Assembly (NCBI GenBank): GCA_903866825.1
Contig: CAIPPE010000229.1
Location: 1-39,532 of the forward strand
Direction: 5' to 3'
DNA length: 39,532 nucleotides
From: an uncultured Methylococcaceae bacterium
GTDB taxonomy: Bacteria; Pseudomonadota; Gammaproteobacteria; Methylococcales; Methylomonadaceae
Position 1 is the stretch's first letter, and each line of letters opens with the position of its first letter. Shown here one piece after another: positions 1 through 8,129 of this stretch. The notes beneath the pieces were generated by a model. The model did not search any database and had not been told where the DNA came from. It saw only the letters and a program-made list of their open reading frames with translations. The position numbers and the translations under genes are program-made.

Positions 1-2
1 AT

Positions 3-1771
3 ACAGCGCACACCAAGATCTACCCAGTCCGATTTTGCAAAGCAGTTGAGAAATGGGCCCCTCATGTAAGTCATCTCTTTTTACAAAAGTCCACCTTTAG
101 TATGTGAATGGCCAGCAGTAGGATTGTCAGGAGTTCATATCTTACCTACTTGATTGCCTGCATGAGGATCTAAATCGCTCATACGTGCAGCCAGCGAGTA
201 GTGTCTTTATAAATCCGATCCCAACTATCGATTTGGTTGCCAACGCAACAGGAATGTCCTTTGGTGGAGGCAAGCTAGAGGAGCCCAAGCCAGCTTTGGT
301 GCAGAATGTCTTCAAGGCACCTCCGAAGAAGGACGACAAGCGAGACTAGAGTGAGAAAGACGAGGAAGATGCCATGGAGGCCTGGAAGAACCATCTCTTG
401 AAGAACAAGTCGGTCATAGTAGATTTGTTCTAGGGGTAATTGAAATCTACCTTAGAGTGCCAAATCTGCAAGTTCAAGTCAACAAAGTTCGACAGCCTTA
501 TGTACCTAAGCGTGCCTATCGCAGGGAGACAGTACGGACAGGTCTAACCTACCCTTCAGCAATGTCTCGCTGAGTACAGCAAGAGTGAGGTGCTCGATGG
601 GCAGGACAAGTGGTACTGCGAGAGCTGCAAGAAGCATCAACCCGCCATAAAGAAGATCGACATTTGGAAGCTCCCATCGATCCTAATTGTGTGCCTGAAG
701 AGGTTCAAGTTCGCTGGACGCGGCCAATACACTAAAAATGAAGACTGTGTCTAGTTTCCCATGAATAATTTGGACTTGACTCCCTATGTGTCCTCTCCTT
801 AGAAGGAAAAACCTATGTATGACCTGTTCGCGGTGGCTAATCATGAGGGGAGCATGAACTAAGGTCACTACTTCTCATATACTTGGAATCATGCGAGCAG
901 AAATTGGTATTATTAGAACGATTAGGAAATAAAGTTGGTGACGAATCTCTCCAAGATAGTCTCTCCAACTGCCTATATGCTTTTCTATACAAAAACCTCT
1001 GCGCAGAACTTTTTCCGACAAACCCTGAGCATCCCTGATTTTTGGCCTCACGTAGTCGCGGCGGCAGTCCAAGTCGTAGGTACGGGCAAAGACAAAAAAT
1101 CAAAGCTCAAACGAAAGAAGGTCCGTGCGTAAATTAAAAACCTGCAAACCTCCATGGCATCCTTCGCCACATAGGGCGGCTTCAGACTCACTGCGGCCAT
1201 GGGTAAGGAAGAAGAATCCATGGGTGAGACAAGTTCCTTCGCTGCCCTTGCATAGCAGCTGGGCTCCTAGAAAGGAACCACGAATATCTTCTAAATTCTT
1301 CAGCAAAGCGTGCGCACCGTCGGCATGATGAGCCAAGCACACTCCAAGAAGTCTGGGAAGAAGAAGCATAAGAAGGCGAAGGAGGATGCTTCAGGAAAGC
1401 CCGAGTAACCGGCGCGAAATGGTTTCATGTTCGGAGAGTCAATGACCTCTAACTTTAACGCGGGGGCTGTACCGAACCCTAACAGTGGCGGTGCTGCAAG
1501 TATGGAGCAGCAGATGGCGATGACTAACTCGAGCATGATGATGATCAATAATGAGGTACACACTCACATCAGCAACATCTTTCTAAACGGGCCCGACGAT
1601 CAAACGATGCCTGAGTTCTACGCGAGACCCGCCAAGAAGAAGGGTAAAAAAGGGAAGAAGAAGAAGAAGGCCGAAAATGGAGGGGACTAGGCTGTCATCA
1701 ACTTTAACTAGCCGGTCAAGGAAGAGGACGAAGACGAAGAAAAGGATTTGCCCAAGTTCGGCTAATCATGA
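3..1771 (+). CDS. Ciliate ubiquitin-specific protease (USP family), 3' part, reassigned stop codons
   Basis: Deubiquitinating cysteine protease (peptidase C19), resembling the USP4/11/15 and USP2/8 groups. Exon 1 is 3-65, intron 66-100, exon 2 101-1771. Exon 2 reads for 556 codons only if TAA and TAG mean Gln; I count 19 such codons in frame and no TGA until 1769-1771. The code is supported by conserved sites: TAG at 119 is the third Gln of GQQQDCQEF (the family's QQDA.EF box), and TAA at 437 is the Gln of FQGQLKS. Zinc-type CxxC pairs lie at 458-469 and 617-628. The catalytic His is in NQGHY (His codon 866-868), and the domain ends at SPTAYMLFY near 963-992. The Cys box lies upstream of the window. 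A long tail follows, with Lys-rich runs near 1348-1385 and 1633-1672 and an acidic end. No bacterial gene is likely here: the frame is broken in codes 1 and 11. Family and code are seen directly; the exact orthologue is not resolved. Confidence 0.92.
66..100 (+). other. 35-nt spliceosomal intron in the USP gene
   Basis: The piece begins GTAAGT and ends TTTAG. Removing it joins the frame of exon 1 (ending ..EKWAPH) to that of exon 2 (starting YVNGQQQDCQEF) in phase 0, giving the usual USP run 'AP.(Y/F).G.QQDA.EF'. Without splicing the two pieces lie in different frames. Very short introns are common in ciliates. Splicing is inferred from protein continuity, not observed. Confidence 0.8.
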
Positions 1772-1798
1772 CCCTTTTTTCATATGGTGAGGTCGAAA
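1772..1798 (+). other. Short 3' trailer of the ciliate gene
   Basis: Only 27 bases separate the TGA stop from the first telomeric G. Such a minimal 3' non-coding region is normal for gene-sized macronuclear chromosomes of spirotrich ciliates. An ATG at 1784 inside it happens to be in frame with mraZ and would give a false 14-residue N-terminal extension to that protein. Confidence 0.7.
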
Positions 1799-1828
1799 GG
1801 GGTTTTGGGGGTTTTGGGGTTGGGTTTG
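1799..1828 (+). repeat. G4T4 telomere tract of a ciliate nanochromosome and junction to bacterial DNA
   Basis: The tract reads G4-T4-G5-T4-G4 from 1799 to 1819, then degenerates (TTGGGTTTG) to 1828. Spirotrich ciliates add G4T4 repeats at chromosome ends, with a double-stranded part of about 20 bp, which fits 1799-1819 with one extra G. The G-rich strand runs 5' to 3' towards the end, the correct orientation for a right-hand telomere. The bacterial mraZ frame starts immediately after. The break point is somewhere in 1820-1828 and cannot be placed exactly because TTG/TTT bases could belong to either side. Confidence 0.88.
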
Positions 1829-2293
1829 TTTCGAGGCATTAGTTCAATCAATTTAGACGACAAAGGGCGTCTTGCAATACCGACTCGTTATCGGGATGAA
1901 TTGCAGGAGTGCTGTGAGCGTCAATTGGTTGTAACGGTCGCAGTAAACGAAAAATGTATCGGTGAAAATGGTTGCTTGTGGCTTTATCCTTTGCCTGAAT
2001 GGGAGCGTCTTGAGCAAACAATCAGTCGTTTACCTACTTTAAATAAGATGGCAGTTAAGTTAAGGCGCTTTCTTATTGGAAACGCATCAGAATGTGAGAT
2101 GGATGGACAGGGTCGGTTTTTATTGCCAGACAAGTTACGAAAGTTTGCCCAGATGGATAAAAAGATTGTTTTGGTGGGACAGCTTAATAAATTTGAAATT
2201 TGGAATGAAGATGCCTGGACAGCCAAAGAAGCTGAATGGTTGAATGGCAATGATGATGAAGGTTTGGAAGAGCTAGAAACTTTATCTTTTTAA
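1826..2293 (+). CDS. mraZ: Transcriptional regulator MraZ, N-terminus at the junction
   Basis: MraZ is the first gene of the dcw cluster, a ring-forming DNA-binding protein with two AbrB-like halves that controls the cluster's own promoter. The conserved body starts FRGISSINLDDKGRLAIPTR and has the second-half motif ASECEMDGQGRFLLP; the length from the Phe is close to the family's roughly 150 residues. MraZ proteins normally begin Met-Phe-Arg-Gly; here the codon before Phe is TTG at 1826, which may be a true TTG start or the result of the join replacing an ATG. An upstream ATG at 1784 gives a frame of 169 residues, but its first 14 codons are ciliate trailer and telomere, so I reject it. The native promoter and the MraZ operator repeats are missing, replaced by ciliate DNA. 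Confidence 0.88.
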   Translation: MFRGISSINLDDKGRLAIPTRYRDELQECCERQLVVTVAVNEKCIGENGCLWLYPLPEWERLEQTISRLPTLNKMAVKLRRFLIGNASECEMDGQGRFLLPDKLRKFAQMDKKIVLVGQLNKFEIWNEDAWTAKEAEWLNGNDDEGLEELETLSF

Positions 2294-2309
2294 TACGGGA
2301 GTTTTGTTG

Positions 2310-3236
2310 ATGGAACATTTGCCCGTTATGTATGCAGAAGCTTTGCAGCAACTGGAGATTAAAAAAGACGGTATTTATCTCGATTGTACCTTTGGGCGAG
2401 GGGGACATAGTCAAGGGATTTTGGGTTTGTTAGGTCCGACAGGGCAGTTAGTTGCTTTTGATCGAGATCTTGAAGCCGTTAATTCAAGTTATGCAAAGGC
2501 ACTGTTAGAGGATAGTCGATTTAAGATTGTACATGGTTGTTTTTCACAGCTAGAAAGCGTTATAGAAAATAGTCATTTACTAGAGCAGGTAGATGGTATT
2601 TTGATAGATTTAGGGGTTTCATCACCTCAACTGGATAATCCGGAAAGGGGCTTTAGTTTTTTACGGGAAGGCCCTTTAGATATGCGAATGGATGGCACTT
2701 CAGGAATCTCTGCGGAGCAATGGTTAACGACGGTTGATGAAAAAACACTGGTCAGTGTTTTATTTGAATACGGTGAAGAAAAGTTTGCTCGACGTATTGC
2801 TAAGGCGATTATCGAAAGAAGATTGATTTCACCGATAACAACGACAACTCAATTAGCTAAATTAGTTGAAGATGTTGTTCCCATGAGAGAAAAGAATAAG
2901 CATCCTGCTACTCGAACATTTCAAGCAATACGGATTGAAATTAACAAAGAGCTGGATGAATTAAAAACTGTTTTAGAGCAGTCTGCCCGGGTTTTAAAGC
3001 CGAGTGGGCGGTTAGTGGTTATTTCATTTCATTCACTGGAAGATAGAATTGTAAAGCGTTTTATTAGAGACGAGTCCGGGGCCAAATTTAATCCGGGTAA
3101 GTTACCAATAAAAGAAATTGATATTGCCAAGGGTATTTTAAAAAAAGTGGGTAAGGCATTGAAAGCGGATGTCCAGGAAGTAAAGCAGAACACACGGTCT
3201 AGAAGTGCAGTAATGCGGGTTGCTGAGAAGGTTTAA
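2310..3236 (+). CDS. rsmH: 16S rRNA (cytosine-1402-N4)-methyltransferase RsmH
   Basis: SAM-dependent methyltransferase that modifies C1402 in the decoding centre of 16S rRNA; formerly called MraW. It shows the family run DCTFGRGGHSQGIL (SAM site), DGILIDLGVSSPQLD, GPLDMRMD, HPATRTFQAIRIE and VISFHSLEDRIVKRF, and is 308 residues, the usual size. I take the ATG at 2310 rather than the TTG at 2304 because GGGAG at 2296-2300 is then 9 bases upstream and the protein begins MEHLPVMYAEAL as in relatives. It lies 16 bases after mraZ, and its stop is directly followed by the GTG of ftsL. Confidence 0.95.
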   Translation: MEHLPVMYAEALQQLEIKKDGIYLDCTFGRGGHSQGILGLLGPTGQLVAFDRDLEAVNSSYAKALLEDSRFKIVHGCFSQLESVIENSHLLEQVDGILIDLGVSSPQLDNPERGFSFLREGPLDMRMDGTSGISAEQWLTTVDEKTLVSVLFEYGEEKFARRIAKAIIERRLISPITTTTQLAKLVEDVVPMREKNKHPATRTFQAIRIEINKELDELKTVLEQSARVLKPSGRLVVISFHSLEDRIVKRFIRDESGAKFNPGKLPIKEIDIAKGILKKVGKALKADVQEVKQNTRSRSAVMRVAEKV

Positions 3237-3503
3237 GTGATTATTAGTCGATTATTGATTGTGGCGGCTGTGGTACTGTTGTTGTCATCCTTGGCGGTTG
3301 TATATAGCAAGAACCTTTCACGTTTGATTTTTATAGAGATCCAGAAGCAGGAAAGAGCGCTTGATCAATATGAGGTTGAATGGGGACAAATGCAACTGGA
3401 ACTGACCATGTTGGGGGAGCAGAATCGATTAGAAATGGTGGCAAAGAATGAGCTGAAGCTGATTATGCCATTAAGAGAAAAAATTATTTATATAAAACCA
3501 TAA
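3237..3503 (+). CDS. ftsL: Cell division protein FtsL
   Basis: Small bitopic inner-membrane protein of the divisome; it forms a complex with FtsB and FtsQ and helps activate FtsW-FtsI. The 88-residue product has one membrane segment at about residues 4-23, then a periplasmic heptad-like coiled coil containing LGEQNRLEMVAKNELKL, the typical FtsL pattern. It starts at GTG, with no gap after rsmH and none before ftsI. Sequence conservation in FtsL is low, so the call rests on length, topology and position. Confidence 0.9.
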   Translation: MIISRLLIVAAVVLLLSSLAVVYSKNLSRLIFIEIQKQERALDQYEVEWGQMQLELTMLGEQNRLEMVAKNELKLIMPLREKIIYIKP

Positions 3504-5228
3504 ATGTTAGATTTTCGAGATAGAAGTCCGGCCAAAAAAGCGATAGATGACTTTTCTGGCAGAAGGAAGTTTGTAGTGGTTTTTATAATGATTTGTATGT
3601 TCGTGCTAGTTGTTAGAGACATTCATTTACAGGTTGTTAGTAAACAGTTTTTAAAGCATCAAGGCGATATGAGACAGGTTGATGAGGTTTCTGTTTCCGC
3701 TTATAGAGGCATGATTGTAGATAGAAATGGTGAGCCTTTAGCTATCAGTACACCGGTTGAGTCTGTTTGGATAAATCCGAGGGAGCTTAAAAACGCTAAG
3801 CCGGAAGGCATAAGAGCAATGGAAAAGCTGCTGGATTTACCTGCTGGAAAAGTCACTGACTGGATACAGGAAGATTCCCGAAGACAGTTTCTTTATATTG
3901 CGCGTCGGGTTAATCCGCAACTGGCCGATGATGTAAAAGCATTAAAGCTGGAAGGTGTTTATTTTGAACGCGAATTTAAGCGCTATTACCCGGATGGCGG
4001 TGTTTCTGGTCATATCGTTGGTTTTACCAATGTGGATGATATTGGACAGGCTGGAGTTGAAGCGGGTTATGAGAAGTTACTTAAAGGAACTGCAGGCAGT
4101 AAGCGAGTTATTAGGGATGGAAAGCGCAGAATTATTGAAGATGTAGAAAGTATTGAAGAGCCTGTTTCTGGAAAGACGCTTGAGTTAAGCATTGATCAAC
4201 GCATTCAATATTTGGCTTATAAGGAATTGCAACTGGCAGTTGAAGAAAATAATGCTAAATCTGGCACAGTCGTTGTTTTAGACGCGAAAAACGGGGAGAT
4301 TTTAGCGGCTGTTAATGAGCCGTCTTTTAATCCAAATACCAGGAATAATTTAAAAGAAAGTGTTTATAGAAATAGAGCCTTTACTGAGGTATTTGAACCT
4401 GGGTCAACGGTAAAGCCTTTTGTTGTTGCAGCAGCTTTAGAGGGTGGGTATATAAAGCCCAATTGGCTGTTTCCGACCAATGGCGTTTTTCAGGTTGGGC
4501 ACAATACGGTTAAAGATGTGCATAATTACGGCACTCTGGATGTGACTCATGTACTTACAAAGTCCAGTAACATTGGTGTAAGTATGATGTCTTTAAAAAT
4601 GCCGGCGAAGTATCTGTGGGATACATATCATCAACTTGGCTTTGGTGTTTCAACGGGATCAGGTTTTCCGGGCGAAGCGAATGGGACCATGAAAGATTAT
4701 AAAAGATGGAGCGATTTTGATCGTGCGACGATGTCGTTTGGTTATGGTTTAAATGGTTCGGCTTTGCAATTGGCAAGAAGTTATACGGCATTGGCGGATG
4801 ATGGTCTGTTGCACTCTGTGAGTTTGTTAAAGCGTGAGGATGATGACGATGTTGTTCGAGTGTTTTCTGCTAAAACTGCAAGAACTGTCAGGAAGATGAT
4901 GGAGACTGTGCTAACCAAAGAAGGTACAGCCTACGAAGCCAGAGTTGATGGCTACAGTGCTGCCGGTAAAACCGGGACAGTAAAAAAAGCCACCTCAAGA
5001 GGCTATACAGAGAAAAGTTATTTCGCGGTTTTTGCGGGGCTTGCCCCTGTTAATGACCCACGTTTGATCATAGTGGTTATGATTGATGAGCCCTCTGCAG
5101 GTAAGTATTACGGTGGCTTGGTATCGGCTCCGGTGTTTTCGAAAGTGATGGCGGGTGCCTTGAGAATACTTGAGGTAGCACCTGATCAAGAAGAGACAAT
5201 GCCTATTTTGCTAACTGAAAGAAAATAA
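3504..5228 (+). CDS. ftsI: Septal peptidoglycan transpeptidase FtsI (PBP3)
   Basis: Class B penicillin-binding protein that cross-links septal peptidoglycan, the partner of FtsW. 574 residues: a membrane anchor at about 23-40, a pedestal domain starting at YRGMIVDRNGEPLA, and the transpeptidase domain. All three active-site motifs are present: S301-T-V-K304 (nucleophile Ser301), S354-S-N356 and K489-T-G-T. The ATG directly follows the ftsL stop, which implies coupled translation. Nothing suggests an altered penicillin-binding site, but resistance cannot be judged from this alone. Confidence 0.96.
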   Translation: MLDFRDRSPAKKAIDDFSGRRKFVVVFIMICMFVLVVRDIHLQVVSKQFLKHQGDMRQVDEVSVSAYRGMIVDRNGEPLAISTPVESVWINPRELKNAKPEGIRAMEKLLDLPAGKVTDWIQEDSRRQFLYIARRVNPQLADDVKALKLEGVYFEREFKRYYPDGGVSGHIVGFTNVDDIGQAGVEAGYEKLLKGTAGSKRVIRDGKRRIIEDVESIEEPVSGKTLELSIDQRIQYLAYKELQLAVEENNAKSGTVVVLDAKNGEILAAVNEPSFNPNTRNNLKESVYRNRAFTEVFEPGSTVKPFVVAAALEGGYIKPNWLFPTNGVFQVGHNTVKDVHNYGTLDVTHVLTKSSNIGVSMMSLKMPAKYLWDTYHQLGFGVSTGSGFPGEANGTMKDYKRWSDFDRATMSFGYGLNGSALQLARSYTALADDGLLHSVSLLKREDDDDVVRVFSAKTARTVRKMMETVLTKEGTAYEARVDGYSAAGKTGTVKKATSRGYTEKSYFAVFAGLAPVNDPRLIIVVMIDEPSAGKYYGGLVSAPVFSKVMAGALRILEVAPDQEETMPILLTERK

Positions 5229-5232
5229 TTCG

Positions 5233-6744
5233 ATGACAATGAAGCTAAGTGAATTATTAGAGGGATTTGTTTCAGGTCAAAACGCTATTTTTTCTAAAGC
5301 CGGCGAGACAGATATAACAGGGCTTGCTTTAGATAGTCGGGAAGTTGTTACTGGAAATGCGTTTATTGCCTTAGCGGGTTCTCAGCAACATGGTCTTGCC
5401 CACGTGAATCAAGCTATTTTAAAAGGCGCGGTTGTTGTTATTTATGACCCTTTAGGTGGTGGTGAGCAGTTAGCGCAATCAATAGACGCTGCTCCCATGA
5501 TTGCTGTTGATAATTTAGGTTTTAAGTTGGGGGATATTGCCGCTCGTTATTTTGGTGATCCTTCTCGGTTAATGTCAGTGATTGGTATTACTGGGACGAA
5601 CGGAAAAACATCATGTACCCAATTTTTAAGTCAAATGTTAAATGACTGCGGGGTTGTGGGTACGCTGGGTTGGGGTGAGTGGGGTCAATTAAATAGAACT
5701 AAGAATACTACGCCAGACGCACTTGAAATCCAGAGAATACTGGCTGAATTACTGAAAAATAAAAAGCACATTGTCGCGATGGAGGTTTCATCTCATGGGT
5801 TGGCTCAAGGTCGAGTCAATGGGGTGATTTTTAAAGGTGCTGTATTTACCAATATTAGCCGTGATCATTTAGATTACCACGGAACCATGGAAGCCTACTT
5901 ACAGGCAAAATTGCAATTATTGGATAAGCCGGGATTAGCTTTTGTTGTTGTAAATCTGGATGATCCTTATTTTGAACAAATTATCGATGCAGTGCCTTCA
6001 AATGTAGTCATTTGGGGTATTAGTTTTAAAGCTCAAACCCTTAAAGTTGGAGAGAGTGTTAATGCAGCCGCTATTGTACACACTGCCGAGGGTATTGAGT
6101 TTGAGGTTAATTGGCGAGGTGATAGGCAGCGTGTTTATGTACCTGTTTATGGGGATTTCAATGCTGAAAATAGTCTCCTTGTTTTAACAGTGATGCTGGC
6201 AATGGGGCATTCATTATCTGAAGTGGCTGAAAAACTAATGAGCGTAAAACCTGTTACAGGACGTATGCAACACTTTGGTGGTAATGGATTGCCATTAGTG
6301 TTTGTTGATTATGCGCATACACCGGATGCTCTGAATAAGGTGCTCTCAGGTCTTAGGCAGCATTGTCAACAGACATTATGGGTGGTTTTTGGCTGTGGCG
6401 GCAACAGGGACAAAGGCAAAAGACCCGAGATGGGGGCGATTGCAGAACAGTGGGCCGATCGGGTGATCGTTACGGATGATAACCCAAGATTTGAAGATAG
6501 CCTCGATATCGTAGGAGATATATTGGCCGGATGTAAGAGTTCGATCGGTTCTGATTCGAACGCTAAGATTATCCTTATTCAAAATAGAAAGCAGGCAATA
6601 CAAACGGTCATACTCAATGCAACTGAAGAGGATTGTATTGTGATTGCGGGTAAAGGGCATGAGGATTATCAGGATATTAATGGAGAGAAAATTCCATTTA
6701 GTGATAGTCAGGTTGTGATTGATACCTTAAAAATGAGAGCTTAA
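5233..6744 (+). CDS. murE: UDP-MurNAc-L-Ala-D-Glu:meso-diaminopimelate ligase MurE
   Basis: Cytoplasmic Mur ligase adding the third amino acid of the stem peptide. 503 residues in three domains: N-terminal UDP-binding, central ATPase with GITGTNGKTS (P-loop Lys125), and a C-terminal domain with D416-N-P-R419. The DNPR signature is the meso-diaminopimelate recognition loop, so the wall is of the Gram-negative DAP type rather than lysine. The C-terminal KGHEDYQ motif is also present. The gap to ftsI is 4 bases and to murF 5 bases. Confidence 0.96.
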   Translation: MTMKLSELLEGFVSGQNAIFSKAGETDITGLALDSREVVTGNAFIALAGSQQHGLAHVNQAILKGAVVVIYDPLGGGEQLAQSIDAAPMIAVDNLGFKLGDIAARYFGDPSRLMSVIGITGTNGKTSCTQFLSQMLNDCGVVGTLGWGEWGQLNRTKNTTPDALEIQRILAELLKNKKHIVAMEVSSHGLAQGRVNGVIFKGAVFTNISRDHLDYHGTMEAYLQAKLQLLDKPGLAFVVVNLDDPYFEQIIDAVPSNVVIWGISFKAQTLKVGESVNAAAIVHTAEGIEFEVNWRGDRQRVYVPVYGDFNAENSLLVLTVMLAMGHSLSEVAEKLMSVKPVTGRMQHFGGNGLPLVFVDYAHTPDALNKVLSGLRQHCQQTLWVVFGCGGNRDKGKRPEMGAIAEQWADRVIVTDDNPRFEDSLDIVGDILAGCKSSIGSDSNAKIILIQNRKQAIQTVILNATEEDCIVIAGKGHEDYQDINGEKIPFSDSQVVIDTLKMRA

Positions 6745-6749
6745 ATAGT

Positions 6750-8126
6750 ATGAAAATAATGTTGAGTGCTTGTGCTGCAATTGTGCAAGGAAAGCTCATT
6801 GGAGAGGACGTTGCTATTACAGGGGTTAGTATAGACACGCGCGTCATTCAGCCAAATCAGTTGTATATCGCCATTAAAGGCCATAATTTTGATGGTAATG
6901 ACTTTGTCGGTCAGGCAGAAAAAGCGGGGGCGATTGCAGCAATTGTACATGAAGGAGTCTCATCGGCTTTGCCGCATATTGTTGTTGAAGATACCCGCCT
7001 TGCGTTGGCAAGGTTGGCAGGGGCATGGCGTCTATCGTTGTCTGAGCATGAAAAGTCACTATCGGTAGTGGGTGTGACGGGTAGCAATGGCAAAACGACC
7101 GTTAAGGAAATGGTTGCTGCAATCTTGGCAGTTAATGCCACTGTGCTATTTACTAAAGGCAACTTGAATAATGACATTGGTGTGCCTTTGACACTGTTTC
7201 GACTGACGGAACAAGATCGCTATGCAGTGATTGAAATGGGTGCAAATCACATTGGAGAAATTGCTTATACCAGTCATTTTGCAAAAGCGGATGTAGTTAT
7301 TATTACCAATGCAGGTGCCGCTCATTTAGAAGGTTTTGGTAGTTTACAGGGTGTCGCGAAAGCTAAAGGTGAGATCGTTGAAACGCTTGGGGAAGCCTGT
7401 GTTGCCGTTCTTAACCGGGATGATGACTATTTTGCTTATTGGAAGTCAGTTGCAGGAAATCGAAAAATCATTTCATTTGGTTTAAGCGAAGAGGCTGATG
7501 TAACGGCTAAAGTGACTAAAATCGGTATTACTAATAATTCGTTTGTAAGTGCATTTGATTTAGTTACAGCTCAAGGCACCGTTGAAATTAATTTGAAATT
7601 AGCGGGCCAGCATAATGTACTTAATGCCTTGGCTGCAACGGCTGCCACTTTGGCTTTAGGCATAGAACTAGCGCAAGTTAAAGTCGGTTTAGAAGGTATA
7701 AAGCCCGTAGTGGGGCGAATGCAGCCATTAGTAGGGTATTTAGGAAGTATCATTATTGATGATACTTATAACGCAAATTCAGATTCTCTTAAAGTGGGTC
7801 TGGATGTATTGAGCCAGCTAAGCGGTAGGCATTGGCTGGTATTAGGGGCTTTTGGTGAACTGGGCCCTCAAAGTGCCAGGATTCATGAGGAAATAGCTGA
7901 GGTTATCAAATCAAGTGGTGTAACTCGGATATTTGCCGTGGGTGCTGATACTAAGAATACGGTGCAGGCTTTTGGTTTAGGAGCCACTTTTTACGAAAAA
8001 CAAGAAGATTTAATTGCCGAACTAAAACAAGAATTAAGAGGCGATGAAGTTATTTTGATTAAGGGTTCACGAGCGCAGCGCATGGAAAATGTAGCTGCTG
8101 CTTTAGTTGAAAATTTCAGGAATTAA
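6750..8126 (+). CDS. murF: UDP-MurNAc-tripeptide:D-Ala-D-Ala ligase MurF
   Basis: Adds the D-Ala-D-Ala dipeptide (the product of the Ddl activity encoded downstream) to the tripeptide precursor, completing the soluble pentapeptide. 458 residues with the ATP-binding VTGSNGKTTVKE (Lys115), the EMGANHIGEIAY segment and the family motif DDTYNANSDSLK near residues 330-340. It sits 5 bases after murE and 3 bases before mraY, as in other gammaproteobacterial dcw clusters. Confidence 0.95.
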   Translation: MKIMLSACAAIVQGKLIGEDVAITGVSIDTRVIQPNQLYIAIKGHNFDGNDFVGQAEKAGAIAAIVHEGVSSALPHIVVEDTRLALARLAGAWRLSLSEHEKSLSVVGVTGSNGKTTVKEMVAAILAVNATVLFTKGNLNNDIGVPLTLFRLTEQDRYAVIEMGANHIGEIAYTSHFAKADVVIITNAGAAHLEGFGSLQGVAKAKGEIVETLGEACVAVLNRDDDYFAYWKSVAGNRKIISFGLSEEADVTAKVTKIGITNNSFVSAFDLVTAQGTVEINLKLAGQHNVLNALAATAATLALGIELAQVKVGLEGIKPVVGRMQPLVGYLGSIIIDDTYNANSDSLKVGLDVLSQLSGRHWLVLGAFGELGPQSARIHEEIAEVIKSSGVTRIFAVGADTKNTVQAFGLGATFYEKQEDLIAELKQELRGDEVILIKGSRAQRMENVAAALVENFRN

Positions 8127-8129
8127 ACC

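Noticed and set aside
1125-1690. Several apparent bacterial ORFs of 60-90 codons in both strands of the first 1.7 kb
   Set aside because: They are pieces or shadows of the ciliate USP gene, broken only by its TAA/TAG glutamine codons.
1799-1828. The G/T-rich repeat as MraZ operator boxes (TGGGN repeats upstream of mraZ)
   Set aside because: The TGGG units are spaced 9 and 6 bases apart instead of about 10, and the G4T4 period, length and link to a ciliate gene fit a telomere far better.
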